64,000 nucleotides of DNA from DATAOG01 sp963757395 (GTDB lineage: Bacteria; Pseudomonadota; Alphaproteobacteria; Geminicoccales; Geminicoccaceae). Under the pieces are notes generated by a model. It was not told the DNA's origin. It worked only from the letters and a program-made list of their open reading frames with translations, and searched no databases. The DNA is taken from contig CAVWRK010000012.1 of assembly GCA_963757395.1 (NCBI GenBank), positions 186,001-250,000 on the forward strand, given 5' to 3'. Both the position numbers and the translations under genes were made by a program. Each line of letters begins with the position of its first letter. The stretch's first letter is position 1. Below are positions 1 to 8,125 of this stretch, in pieces.

Positions 1-1
1 G

Positions 2-667
2 GGCAAGGTCGAGCTGACCCTGAAGCCGGCGGACGACCAGCGGCAGCTGAAGGTCACCAGCGACGATGCCGGCGACCTCCTCCAGGCCCTCGATCAGACC
101 ACCCACATCGAGGGCGGCAAGCTCGAGCTCAACGCCACGATCCGGCGCCAGGTGCCGGCGCTCGACGTCGACGGCAAGCTCCGGGTCAAGGACTTCACGT
201 TGCTCGACGCGCCGGTGCTCGCGCGCGTGCTGACCGTGGCGTCGCTGACCGGGATCGGCAATCTCTTGGGTGGCCAGGGGATCCATTTCGACCGGCTGGA
301 CCTGCCCTTCACGCTTCGCCAGCGTCTGCTCACGATCGAGAAGGGCCGCCTGTCGGGCTCACAGCTCGGCCTGACCATGCGTGGGCGGGTCGATCTCGCG
401 AGCGAGCGCCTCGACCTGAACGGCACGATCGTGCCGCTCTACGGCCTCAACTGGGTGATCGGCAAGCTGCCGCTGGTCGGCCCGTTCCTGACCGGCCGCG
501 AGGGTGAGGGGGCGTTCGCGGTGACCTACAGCGTCACCGGACCGCCCTCCAACCCCGAGGTCAGCGTCAACCCGCTGGCCGTGCTCGCGCCGGGGTTCCT
601 GCGCGACCTGTTCAGCGGCCTCGTGGACAGTCCGCCCGAGACCGTACCGGCGATCTCGCCCGACTGA
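2..667 (+). CDS. AsmA/YhdP-like C-terminal domain protein (5' truncated)
   Basis: This is the C-terminal 221 residues of a larger protein whose start lies outside the window; the frame is open from base 2. The pattern of short beta-rich repeats (TTHIEGGKLELNATI, VDGKLRVKDFTLLDAPVLAR, LTVASLTGIGNLLGGQGI) and the ending with GTIVPLYGLNWVIGKLPLVG and VNPLAVLAPGFLR are typical of the AsmA/DUF3971/YhdP C-terminal region. Those proteins are large inner-membrane-anchored bridge-like proteins that act in the periplasm in lipid transport to the outer membrane. The family call rests on recognised motifs; a role in phospholipid traffic is inference. No other gene of that pathway is visible because the window begins here. 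Confidence 0.75.
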   Translation, partial: GKVELTLKPADDQRQLKVTSDDAGDLLQALDQTTHIEGGKLELNATIRRQVPALDVDGKLRVKDFTLLDAPVLARVLTVASLTGIGNLLGGQGIHFDRLDLPFTLRQRLLTIEKGRLSGSQLGLTMRGRVDLASERLDLNGTIVPLYGLNWVIGKLPLVGPFLTGREGEGAFAVTYSVTGPPSNPEVSVNPLAVLAPGFLRDLFSGLVDSPPETVPAISPD

Positions 668-712
668 GCGCCGGCCGCAGGCGCACCGGTCTTCGCCGGG
701 GATTGCCCCTCG

Positions 713-922
713 TCATGCCGCTGCCGGCGGGGCTCCCCGTCGCGCCACGGCCTCGTAGCGTGCGGCCAGCCCGGCAATCACCTTGCGGCCGTCCGCAAGG
801 CCATAGGACGCGACCTCGCCGGCGTCGAGCCTCGGCATCAGTCGCAGGATCGCCAACTCGATCTGCCGCGCGTTCATCGCGATCCGCTCCGCCCGCGCTC
901 TCTCGTCGTTGATGGCAGTCAT
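713..922 (-). CDS. Small hypothetical protein, 69 aa
   Basis: I do not recognise a family. The 69-residue product is largely helical and charged (ERARAERIAMNARQIELAILRLMPRLDAGEVASYGLADGR region) with no signal peptide or membrane segment. Codon third positions are strongly G/C as in neighbouring genes, which supports real coding. I chose the ATG at 922 rather than the in-frame ATG at 934 because a G-rich ribosome-binding stretch lies just upstream of 922. It is transcribed in the same direction as tyrS but 220 bp further on, so it probably has its own promoter. Confidence 0.5.
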   Translation of the reverse strand: MTAINDERARAERIAMNARQIELAILRLMPRLDAGEVASYGLADGRKVIAGLAARYEAVARRGAPPAAA

Positions 923-1143
923 CTGACCCCCCATGGTGACGCGCCCTCCTGCTCCCCGCGGTCGCGCGCTTATCTACCGACCGTGGAGAAGAGACCGATC
1001 TCAGGTCACGCTGCTGGGAGATACTCTGCTTCGATGAACGCGCCAAGAGCCGCACGGTTTTTTTGTCACACTGTGGTTCTTTTGCCACTATGCGGCGGAG
1101 GGCGCGACCGGGGACGAGGTCGGAGGCCCTGGTACGCCCTAGG

Positions 1144-2437
1144 CTAAACGGCGCGCACCCGGGCGTGGCGCTTCTTGCCGGCCGAGAGCAGCAGCTGGCC
1201 GTCGACCAGGTCGTCGAGCCCGACCGTCATGGTCTCGTCCTCGACCTTGTGCTCGTTCAGCCGGGCGCCGCCGCCCCGGATCAGCCGCCGCGCCTCGCCG
1301 TTGCTGCCGGCGAGACCCGTCCTTCGAAACAGATCCACGACGCTGACACCCTTGGGCCAGCTCGGCGCGAGGCACGTCAGCCGATCGGTGCGCCCGATTT
1401 CGATCAGGCATCGAAGACGCTCGAATAGTGCACGCGCTCTTCTGGTGCCGCGGCACAGCCCCGGCAGAGCCGTCGCCTCGAGCGCCAGGATCTTCTTGGC
1501 CTCGTTCAGCTCGGCGCCCTCGCGCCCTCTCCAGCCGCTCGATCTCGGAGACCGGCAGCTCGGTGAACAGGCGGAGAAAGCGGCCGACGTCGGCGTCGTC
1601 GACATTGCGCCAGTACTGCCAGTAGTCGAAGTGGGACAGGCGATCCTCGTTGAGCCAGACCGCACCCTGGGCGGTCTTGCCCATCTTGACGCCCGAGCTG
1701 GTCGTGATCAGCGGCGTGGTCAGGCCGTAGAGCTCGAGACCCTCGGCGCGACGGCCGAGCTCGACGCCATTGACGATGTTGCCCCACTGGTCGGAGCCGC
1801 CCATCTGCAGCCGGCAGTCGTGGCGGCGCGCGAGCTCCATGAAGTCGTACGCCTGCATGACCATGTAGTTGAACTCGAGGAAGGTCAGCGGCTGCTCGCG
1901 CTCCAGGCGCAGCTTGACCGAATCGAAGGTCAGCATCCGGTTGATCGTGAAATGGCGGCCATAGGTGCGCAGGAACGGGATGTAGCGGAGCTGGTCCAGC
2001 CAGTCGCCGTTGTCGACCAGCAGCGCCTCGCCCCTTGCCTGGGACCCAGGACCGACCGCGGTGGTCGGTCCGGTCCGGCAAGCGTCGCCGAACTCGAGAA
2101 AACCTTCGAGCGAGCGGCGGATGCCGGCTCGGTTGGCAGCCAGCGTGGCGTCGTCGAGCAGCTGCCGGCTCTCGTCCTTGCCCGAGGGATCGCCGACCTT
2201 GCTGGTGCCGCCGCCGATCAGGGCGATCGGCCTATGCCCGGTGCGCTGCAGCCACCGGAGCATCATGATGCCCACCAGGTTGCCGACGTGCAGGCTGTCG
2301 GCGGTGCAGTCGAAGCCGATGTAGGCGGTCAGCCGGCCCTTGGCGGCGAGCGCGTCGATGCCGTCGAGATCGGTCGCCTGGTGGACGAAGCCGCGCCCGA
2401 CCAGCTCGCGGACGAAGTCCGAGCGCGGCGGGCTCAT
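1144..2437 (-). pseudogene. tyrS: Tyrosyl-tRNA synthetase, frameshifted
   Basis: The gene encodes tyrosyl-tRNA synthetase, the class I enzyme that charges tRNA-Tyr with tyrosine. The N-terminal two thirds are clear: YIGFDCTADSLHVGNLVG (the HIGH region as HVGN), ALIGGGTSKVGDPSGK, the tyrosine and tRNA-binding region FNYMVMQAYDFMEL and QMGGSDQWGNIVNG, and the KMSKS loop as KMGKT. The frame breaks near 1525; the C-terminal S4-like region (VVDLFRRTGLAGSNGEARRLIRGGGARLN) is intact but in another frame. The stretch 1350-1480 is degenerate, with at least one more +1 shift near 1352. An extra 15-18 residues after GFLEFGDA coincide with a palindrome. As tyrS is normally essential and no second copy is visible here, sequencing error is a likely cause of the shifts. 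It overlaps the upstream hydrolase stop by 4 bp (ATGA), so the two are translationally coupled. Confidence 0.85.
2034..2082. repeat. Palindromic element inside tyrS
   Basis: A 49-bp imperfect palindrome lies in the tyrS reading frame. Its outer arms are CTTGCC/GGCAAG, then GGACC/GGTCC, then GGACCGACC/GGTCGGTCC around a 5-nt loop. It coincides with an insertion of roughly 15-18 residues that other TyrS proteins do not have at this place. It resembles the in-frame palindromic elements known from Rickettsiales genes in layout, not in sequence. Confidence 0.55.
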
Positions 2438-3108
2438 CGGCCCGCTTGCGCCAGCGCGGTCTCCGGCTCCGGGCGCAGCGCCGCGTCCAGATAGCGCTCG
2501 ACCACCGCGCCGAGCTCCTTGAGATGGCCGCTGAAGAAGTGATCGGCGCCGGGGATCACCTCGAGGTCGATCTTGATGCCGCGCTGCTGGGAGAGCTTCT
2601 GGACCAGCTTGGCGACCGATTCCGGGGGCACCAGGGCGTCCTCGCCGCCATGCGCCATCAGCCCCGAGGACGGGCAGGGGGCAAGGAAGGTGAAGTCGTA
2701 CATGTTGGCCGGCAGCGCGACGCTGAGGAAGCCATGGATCTCCGGGCGACGCATCAGCAGCTGCATGCCGATCCAGGCGCCGAACGAGAAGCCGGCCACC
2801 CAGCAGCTGTTGCTGTTGGGATTGTGCTGCTGCATCCAGTCGAGCGCCGCCGCAGCGTCGCGCAACTCGCCCTGGCCGTGATCGAAGCTCTCCTGGGAGC
2901 GACCGACGCCGCGGAAGTTGAAGCGGAGCACGGAGAACCCGCGGCGGGCGAACATGTGGAACAGGTCGAACACGACCTTGTTGTTCATCGTACCACCATG
3001 CAGCGGATGCGGGTGCAGGATCAGAGCCAGCGGCGGGTTGCCGCGCGGACCATGATGGTAGCGCCCCTCCAGGCGACCGTCGGCCCCGTTGAAGATTACT
3101 TCCGGCAT
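2434..3108 (-). CDS. Alpha/beta hydrolase
   Basis: A cytoplasmic alpha/beta-fold hydrolase of 224 residues. The fold is seen from LILHPHPLHGG (oxyanion region), RFNFRGVGRS, the nucleophile elbow GFSFGA (GxSxG), then an acidic residue near the HGGEDALVPP turn and the final catalytic His in PGADHFF. No signal peptide is present. Substrate is unknown; close relatives are widespread in alphaproteobacteria as conserved single-domain hydrolases. I chose the ATG at 3108 because AGGGAG stands 6 bp upstream; the longer frame to 3288 has no such site and its extension is not hydrolase-like. It is the first gene of a two-gene unit with tyrS, which it overlaps by 4 bp. Confidence 0.85.
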   Translation of the reverse strand: MPEVIFNGADGRLEGRYHHGPRGNPPLALILHPHPLHGGTMNNKVVFDLFHMFARRGFSVLRFNFRGVGRSQESFDHGQGELRDAAAALDWMQQHNPNSNSCWVAGFSFGAWIGMQLLMRRPEIHGFLSVALPANMYDFTFLAPCPSSGLMAHGGEDALVPPESVAKLVQKLSQQRGIKIDLEVIPGADHFFSGHLKELGAVVERYLDAALRPEPETALAQAGR

Positions 3109-3204
3109 GGTGTACTCCCTACGCGCGCCGTCGGTGTCGAGCGCAGCCGCGCCGCCCCCCGATGCAGCGAGGGACGGACGTCGACTGGCCTGCTCGCCAG
3201 GTTG

Positions 3205-3233
3205 TTGAACCCGAACCCGCAGCCGCTTATATT
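3205..3233 (+). promoter_or_regulatory. Sigma70-type promoter for cysE
   Basis: A TTGAAC box at 3205-3210 is separated by 17 bp from TATATT at 3228-3233. It faces cysE, whose ATG is at 3360, which would leave a leader of about 120 nt. The leader shows no riboswitch fold that I can recognise. Confidence 0.5.
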
Positions 3234-3359
3234 CGTCTTTAAGCTGCGACCCCACTCGAGCGTTGACGGCGGAATCAGGACGGCGCACGCACTAATCCGA
3301 CCGTTTTCCTTTAGCGTGAAGCCGCTCTGAATTGCAATCCCCAACTACGGCACCCCGCT

Positions 3360-4067
3360 ATGTTCAAAAGACTGGCTGACGACATCCAAGCGGTTGCTGA
3401 GCGCGACCCGGCCGCGCGTTCCAAGCTCGAGGTGCTGCTCTGCTATCCGGGCTTGCATGCGATCATGTTCCACCGGGTCGCGCACAGCCTCTGGCGCCGC
3501 GGCTGGCTGGTCAGCGCTCGCTTTTTGTCCCAGATCGGCCGTTGGCTGACCGGGATCGAGATCCATCCGGGCGCCGAGCTCGGCGAGCGGCTCTTGATCG
3601 ATCATGGCATGGGCGTCGTGATCGGCGAGACGGCGGTCGTGGGCGACAACGTCACGCTGTACCAACAGGTCACATTAGGTGGTGTGTTGCTCCATCCGGG
3701 CAAGAGGCACCCGACAGTCGAGGACGACGTCGTCATCGGCGCCGGCGCTGCAGTGCTCGGACCGATCACGATCGGCAAGGGCGCCCGGGTCGGCTCCAAC
3801 GCCGTGGTCCTGAAGGACGTGCCGCCCGGCGCCACCATGGTCGGCATCCCGGCCCGGCAGATCGGACCGCAGCCGGCGGTCAAGGAGCCCTGCTTCCCGG
3901 CCTACGGCACGGCGCCCGGCGCCGCGATCGACCCGGTCGCCCGGGTGATCGACCGGCTGAGCGAGCGCCTCGAGGAGCTGAACGCGCGGGTCGCCGAGCT
4001 CGAGCAGCAGCCGCGCGGCAGCCGCGAGGGTGGCCATGACGAGGAGCGGCGCATCGCCGCATCCTGA
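3360..4067 (+). CDS. cysE: Serine O-acetyltransferase
   Basis: Serine O-acetyltransferase transfers acetyl from acetyl-CoA to L-serine, giving O-acetylserine, the precursor of cysteine. The 235-residue protein has the short N-terminal form of the EpsC/CysE group, a PGLHAIMFHRVAH segment near residue 30, and the left-handed beta-helix with DHGMGVVIGE at 81-90, TLYQQVTLGG, and VGSNAVVLKDVPPGATMVGIPAR. The C-terminus carries a short coiled coil (about 192-215). It starts the sulfur operon: the next gene, a cysteine desulfurase, begins inside its last 32 bases, so cysteine synthesis and cysteine use are coupled. A sigma70-like promoter stands 120 bp upstream. Confidence 0.93.
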   Translation: MFKRLADDIQAVAERDPAARSKLEVLLCYPGLHAIMFHRVAHSLWRRGWLVSARFLSQIGRWLTGIEIHPGAELGERLLIDHGMGVVIGETAVVGDNVTLYQQVTLGGVLLHPGKRHPTVEDDVVIGAGAAVLGPITIGKGARVGSNAVVLKDVPPGATMVGIPARQIGPQPAVKEPCFPAYGTAPGAAIDPVARVIDRLSERLEELNARVAELEQQPRGSREGGHDEERRIAAS

Positions 4068-5253
4068 CCGCGCCAGCGGCCGGACGCCGCCGGCCGTGAG
4101 CAGTCCCGGTCAGGCGCCGCCCTGCTATCTCGACTACAACGCGAGCGCGCCGGTCAAGCCGGCGGTGATCGAGGCGATCGCCCTGGCGCTCGGCCGGGCC
4201 GGCAATCCGTCCTCGGTGCACGGCTTCGGGCGCGCCGCCCGGCGGGCGCTGGAGCAGGCCCGGGCGAGCGTCGCCGCGCTGGTCGGCGCGCCGCCGGATG
4301 CGGTCCTGTTCACGAGCGGCGGCACCGAGGCCAACAACCAGGTGCTCGCCAGCGCCCGTGGCCCGTGTCTGGTGTCCGCGGTCGAGCACGCCTCGGTGCT
4401 CGAGGCCGCGCCCGAGGCCGAACGGCTGCCGGTCGACGCCCTCGGCCGGGTCGATCTCGCGCAGCTCGCGGACCGTCTGGCCGGGATCGGGCCGGCCCTG
4501 GTCTCGGTGATGCTCGCCAACAACGAGACCGGCGTGCTGCAGCCGGTGGCCGAGGTCGCCAGGCTGGCCCGCCGCAAGGGCGCTTTGGTCCATTGTGACG
4601 CCGTCCAGGCGGCGGGCAAGGTGAGCGTCGATCTCCACGCGCTCGGGGTCGATTTCCTGACCCTCTCGGCGCACAAGCTGGGTGGCCCGCAAGGCGTCGG
4701 CGCTCTGGTCCTGGGCGAGGGCATCGAGCCCGCGGCCTTGCTCCGCGGCGGCGGCCAGGAGCGGCGTTGGCGGCCGGGTACGGAAAACCTGCCGGGCATC
4801 GTGGGCTTCGGGCGGGCCTGTGAGCTCGCCCTCGAGGACCGCGATCTCGCGCGCCGCACGGCAGCGCTTCGCGACCGGCTCGAGGCCGAGATCCTGGCGG
4901 TGGCGCCGGCTGCCAGGGTCCATGGCGGCGGCGCCGAGCGGCTGCCGAACACCAGCTGCCTCGGCATGCCGGGGGTCGGCAATCAGACCCAGCTGATCGC
5001 GCTCGACCTCGCCGGCATCGCGGTCAGCACGGGCTCGGCCTGCTCGTCCGGCAAGGTCGGGCCCTCGCACGTGCTGGCCGCGATGGGCGTCGAGCCGGCC
5101 GAGGCGGCCTCGACCATCCGGGTCAGCCTCGGCTGGGCCAGCACCGACGCCGACATCGACCGCCTGGTCGCCGCCTGGAGCGGGCTCTACGCCAAGGCGG
5201 GGAGGGCGGCCGCGACCAGGACGCTGGCTTCGTCGCCGCCCGCCGCGCTATAG
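4036..5253 (+). CDS. Cysteine desulfurase (NifS/IscS family)
   Basis: A PLP enzyme that takes sulfur from cysteine as an enzyme persulfide, releasing alanine, to feed Fe-S cluster assembly and tRNA thiolation. The N-terminal YLDYNASAPVKP, the phosphate-binding SGGTEANN, the Schiff-base lysine in SAHKLGGPQGVGAL (about Lys214) and the catalytic cysteine loop STGSACSSG (about Cys336) are all present. The long flexible Cys loop fits the NifS/IscS group rather than SufS. I chose ATG 4036 with GAGG 6 bp upstream over GTG 4030. It overlaps cysE and is followed by a toxin/immunity-like insertion, then by iscA, ferredoxin and mnmA, the likely users of its sulfur. Confidence 0.92.
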   Translation: MTRSGASPHPDRASGRTPPAVSSPGQAPPCYLDYNASAPVKPAVIEAIALALGRAGNPSSVHGFGRAARRALEQARASVAALVGAPPDAVLFTSGGTEANNQVLASARGPCLVSAVEHASVLEAAPEAERLPVDALGRVDLAQLADRLAGIGPALVSVMLANNETGVLQPVAEVARLARRKGALVHCDAVQAAGKVSVDLHALGVDFLTLSAHKLGGPQGVGALVLGEGIEPAALLRGGGQERRWRPGTENLPGIVGFGRACELALEDRDLARRTAALRDRLEAEILAVAPAARVHGGGAERLPNTSCLGMPGVGNQTQLIALDLAGIAVSTGSACSSGKVGPSHVLAAMGVEPAEAASTIRVSLGWASTDADIDRLVAAWSGLYAKAGRAAATRTLASSPPAAL

Positions 5254-5333
5254 TGCTCAGGCGATGCGGCCGGGCAGGGAGCGCAAACCGTAGTCAATCC
5301 GTTCCGAGGCAAGAGTCGAGGCAAATCGACGGG

Positions 5334-5537
5334 ATGCTCAGGGCGAAAGGCTATCAGCCGCGTGGCCCCGACCCCGCGGCAGGTCGAGGCGGTTACGTGA
5401 ACCCGAGGACGGGGAGATCGTACCATATCGATCTCGGCGGCGATTACCGGAGCGGTCGGGAGCCGCCCCATGTCGACGTCAACCGTCCGACAAGGGCGCG
5501 GTCGTCGAAGCGCCGGTTCCCTCTCGAAGGACGCTGA
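5334..5537 (+). CDS. Solitary polymorphic-toxin-like domain
   Basis: A 67-residue protein whose core, GYVNPRTGRSYHIDLGG followed by a PPHVDVNRP motif and a basic tail, looks like the very C-terminal toxin modules of polymorphic secreted toxins. Tyr-His-Ile-Asp and His-Val-Asp could be active-site residues; the class of activity is not known to me. There is no secretion or repeat region, so this is either a stand-alone toxin or the detached tip of a larger protein. The frame extends upstream to a GTG at 5253, touching the desulfurase stop, but the residues before Met 5334 look unstructured. The next gene starts 2 bp after its stop and looks like an Imm32 immunity protein, which supports the toxin idea. 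Confidence 0.5.
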   Translation: MLRAKGYQPRGPDPAAGRGGYVNPRTGRSYHIDLGGDYRSGREPPHVDVNRPTRARSSKRRFPLEGR

Positions 5538-5539
5538 CA

Positions 5540-5851
5540 ATGAAGGATGGCCCTGGTCTGCTGACGTTCGAGCTCGGCCCCGACGGTGAGGAGCTGGAGA
5601 TCCACTGCGATCAGCGTGGGCTCGGCGGGTTGATTCGGATCCTGTCCAGGCTCGCGCAGGCGAAGGGCCAAAGCCACGACCATCTGATGACCCCGGCATG
5701 GGGGGGCGTCGAACTCTCCGAGCAGCAGCAGGGTGAGGCCAACCGGCTGCTCCACAAGGTCACGGTCCGGCTTTGGGACGAGGCGAAGGCGACTGGCCGG
5801 GGCTCCGAGCAACCTGGGCACGAGAGGCGTTTGAAATCCGCCGTTTCGTGA
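5540..5851 (+). CDS. Imm32-like immunity protein
   Basis: A 103-residue acidic cytoplasmic protein. The pattern ELEIHCDQRGLGGLIRIL, then a D-H-HLMTPAWGGVELS block, then a conserved hydrophobic strand (NRLLHKVTVRLW), matches the Imm32 immunity family known from polymorphic toxin systems. Immunity proteins of this kind bind the cognate toxin in the cytoplasm. It lies 2 bp after the toxin-like gene, so the two are surely co-translated. The assignment to Imm32 comes from motif memory, not a search. The pair interrupts an Fe-S assembly operon, which is an unusual address for such genes. Confidence 0.6.
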   Translation: MKDGPGLLTFELGPDGEELEIHCDQRGLGGLIRILSRLAQAKGQSHDHLMTPAWGGVELSEQQQGEANRLLHKVTVRLWDEAKATGRGSEQPGHERRLKSAVS

Positions 5852-5900
5852 CGACATGTTAGGGACGTTGGGCGAAGGTCTGCTGACGAGAGGTTCGGAA

Positions 5901-6233
5901 ATGCCAGCGGTGTTGTCATTGACCCCGGCGGCGGTCGGCCGGGTGCGGCATCTGGTCGAATCGCGCGGTGCGGGCGCGACCGGGATCCGGGTCGGCGTGC
6001 GCACCGCCGGCTGCTCGGGGCTGACCTATACGATCGACTTCGCGAGCGAGGTCGGCCCGGGCGAGGAGGTGATCGAGGCCGACGGCGTCAAGGTGGTGAT
6101 CGATCCGAAGGCCGTGATGTATCTGATCGGCACCGAGATGGACTTCGTCGAGGACCGGCTTGGCGCCAGCTTCACGTTCAAGAACCCGAACGAGGCCGGA
6201 CGCTGCGGCTGCGGCGAATCGTTCACGGTCTGA
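5901..6233 (+). CDS. Iron-sulfur cluster insertion protein (IscA/ErpA/HesB family)
   Basis: A-type carrier of 110 residues that receives Fe-S clusters and passes them to target proteins. The three invariant cysteines are present: Cys38 in GCSG and Cys102/Cys104 in the C-terminal CGCGESF. The first strand (LTPAAVGRVRHLVE) and the region GVKVVIDPKAVMYLIGTEMDF are typical. I chose ATG 5901; the longer frame from 5856 adds residues unlike the family. It sits between the cysteine desulfurase and a 2Fe-2S ferredoxin, the classic isc context, though no scaffold gene (iscU) or chaperones (hscA, hscB) are in this stretch. Confidence 0.92.
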   Translation: MPAVLSLTPAAVGRVRHLVESRGAGATGIRVGVRTAGCSGLTYTIDFASEVGPGEEVIEADGVKVVIDPKAVMYLIGTEMDFVEDRLGASFTFKNPNEAGRCGCGESFTV

Positions 6234-6259
6234 GCACGCGAGAGCCGGGCGTCCGGGCG

Positions 6260-6574
6260 ATGCCGCGCTTGACCTTCGTCGACGCCGCCGGCGGACGGCA
6301 CGAGATCGAGGCCGAGAGCGGCCTTTCGGTCATGCAGATCGCGCGCTCTCTCGACCTCGGGATCGAGGGCACCTGCGGCGGCGAGATGGCCTGCGCGACC
6401 TGCCACGTGATCCTCGAGCCCAAGGATGCGTCGCGTCTGGGCGTCGCGAGCCCGGAGGAGGAGGACATGCTCGATCTGGCGGCCGGCGTGCGGCCGACCT
6501 CACGGCTCGGCTGTCAGATCGTCGTGACCGAGGAGCTCGACGGCCTGACCGTCCACCTGCCGGCCGACGGCTGA
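6260..6574 (+). CDS. 2Fe-2S ferredoxin (adrenodoxin type)
   Basis: A 104-residue vertebrate/adrenodoxin-type [2Fe-2S] ferredoxin. The ligands are Cys39, Cys45, Cys48 (CGGEMACATCHV) and Cys85 (SRLGCQIV). In isc-type operons this ferredoxin gives electrons for cluster assembly. It begins 26 bp after iscA and ends 20 bp before mnmA, so it belongs to the same transcript. Start ATG 6260 fits the family N-terminus PRLTFVDAAGGRHEIEAESG. Confidence 0.92.
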   Translation: MPRLTFVDAAGGRHEIEAESGLSVMQIARSLDLGIEGTCGGEMACATCHVILEPKDASRLGVASPEEEDMLDLAAGVRPTSRLGCQIVVTEELDGLTVHLPADG

Positions 6575-6594
6575 GCGCCTCGACCGCGCCGCCC

Positions 6595-7743
6595 ATGGCT
6601 TCGATCAGCGACCCGCCGGAGTTCGACCCGTTGGGGTTCGGGCGGCCGCCGGGGACGTGCCGGGTGGTGGTCGCGATGTCGGGCGGGGTCGACAGCTCCT
6701 GTACCGCAGCGCTGCTGGTCGAGGCCGGCTACCAGGTGATCGGCGTCACGCTCCAGCTCTACGATCATGGCCAGGCGCTCGGACGCAAGGGCGCCTGCTG
6801 CGCCGGCCAGGACATCCACGATGCCCGCCGGGTCGCCCTGCGCCTGGATATTCCCCACTACGTGCTCGACTTCGAGCAGCGCTTCCGGACCGAGGTGATC
6901 GAGGATTTCGCCGCGAGCTATGCGGCCGGGCGCACACCGATCCCCTGCGTGCGCTGCAACCAGCGGATCAAGTTCCGGGACCTGCTCGAGATCGCGGAGG
7001 ATCTCGGCGCCGACGCGCTCGCGACCGGCCACTATGTGCGCCGGGAAGTGAACGGGGCCGGGGTCGAGCTGCATGCCGCCGCCGATGCCCTGCGCGATCA
7101 GAGTTATTTCCTGTTCGCGACCACCCCGGCGCAGCTGGATTTTCTCCGGTTTCCGCTGGGCGGCCTGAGCAAGGAAAAAACCCGGGCGCTGGCGGCGCGC
7201 TTCGGCCTGCCGGTCGCGGCCAAGCCCGACAGCCAGGACATCTGCTTCGTGCCGGCGGGCCGCTACACGCGGATCGTCGGGCGGCTGCGCCCCGAGGCGG
7301 CCGAGCCGGGCGAGATCGTCGATGTCGACGGCCGGGTGCGGGGCCGGCACGAGGGCGTCATGAACTTCACGGTCGGCCAGCGCCGCGGCCTCGGCGTGGC
7401 GGCCGGCGAGCGCCTCTACGTGGCGCGCCTCGAGCCCGAGCGCCGGCGGGTGGTCGTCGGCCCGCGCCAGGCGCTGCTCTGCCGGTCGGCCGAACTGTCC
7501 GGGCTCAACTGGCTGGGAGAGGCGCCGCCATCGGCCGCCGGCCTGGACGTCGAGGTCAAGCACCGGGCGCGCGAGCCGATGGTCCCCGCCCGTGTCTTCG
7601 GGACCGGGGGCGACGATGCCCGGGTCGAGTTCCGGGAGCCTCAGGCGGGGGTCGCGCCGGGCCAGGCCTGCGTCTTCTACCAGGGCACCCGGGTGCTCGG
7701 CGGCGGCTGGATCGAGCGCGCGCCGACGATCACCCAGGCCTGA
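6595..7743 (+). CDS. mnmA: tRNA-specific 2-thiouridylase
   Basis: MnmA thiolates uridine 34 in the anticodon of tRNAs for Lys, Glu and Gln, using sulfur relayed from a cysteine desulfurase. The 382-residue protein has the PP-loop SGGVDSS (29-35), the catalytic cysteines Cys118 (PCVRCNQRIKF) and Cys217 (SQDICFVP), GHYVRR, and the C-terminal beta-barrel with FTVGQRRGLGV and GQACVFYQG. ATG 6595 is chosen; the frame is open far upstream but that part overlaps iscA and the ferredoxin. It closes the sulfur operon, so desulfurase and user are encoded together. A mutated copy of its last 160 bp lies just downstream. Confidence 0.95.
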   Translation: MASISDPPEFDPLGFGRPPGTCRVVVAMSGGVDSSCTAALLVEAGYQVIGVTLQLYDHGQALGRKGACCAGQDIHDARRVALRLDIPHYVLDFEQRFRTEVIEDFAASYAAGRTPIPCVRCNQRIKFRDLLEIAEDLGADALATGHYVRREVNGAGVELHAAADALRDQSYFLFATTPAQLDFLRFPLGGLSKEKTRALAARFGLPVAAKPDSQDICFVPAGRYTRIVGRLRPEAAEPGEIVDVDGRVRGRHEGVMNFTVGQRRGLGVAAGERLYVARLEPERRRVVVGPRQALLCRSAELSGLNWLGEAPPSAAGLDVEVKHRAREPMVPARVFGTGGDDARVEFREPQAGVAPGQACVFYQGTRVLGGGWIERAPTITQA

Positions 7744-7808
7744 CGGGCGGCCGATCGTGCCGTGGAGGCGTCGCCATCCGACCCGCGATCGCCCATGCCC
7801 GACCGCCA

Positions 7809-7969
7809 GTCCCCGCCCGTGTCTTCGGGACCGGGGGCGACGATGCCCGGGTCGAGTTCCGGGAGCCTCAGGCGGGCGGTCGCACCAGGCCAGGCCTGCG
7901 TCTTCCACCAGGGCACCCAAGTGCCCGGCGGCGGCTGGATCGAGCGCGCCGACGATCACCCAGGCCCGA
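7809..7969 (+). pseudogene. Duplicated 3' fragment of mnmA
   Basis: About 160 bp that repeat bases 7582-7742 of mnmA at an offset of 227 bp. The first 65 bp are nearly identical; the rest carries several substitutions and small indels, so the copy no longer keeps one reading frame. It has no start and no upstream part of the gene, so it is a non-functional remnant of a tandem duplication. Confidence 0.8.
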
Positions 7970-8125
7970 GAGCCTGTGAAAGAATGCCCGATACGCTGTG
8001 ACCGCGTCCGACTCTGACCCGGCCACCGCCCCACACTTGCCGCCAGCAAACTCTCCCCCGGGCTCGCCGCACAGGGATTCCCACGGTCGCATGGACCACC
8101 CGAAGATCGGGTTAACGGCCAATCG

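Noticed and set aside
1062..1087. Repeat of TTTTGTCAC and TTTTGCCAC as an operator
   Set aside because: Only two loosely matching copies stand in a gap where no gene starts nearby in a fitting direction.
3240..3359. Riboswitch in the cysE leader
   Set aside because: No recognisable SAM or other riboswitch fold could be traced by eye.
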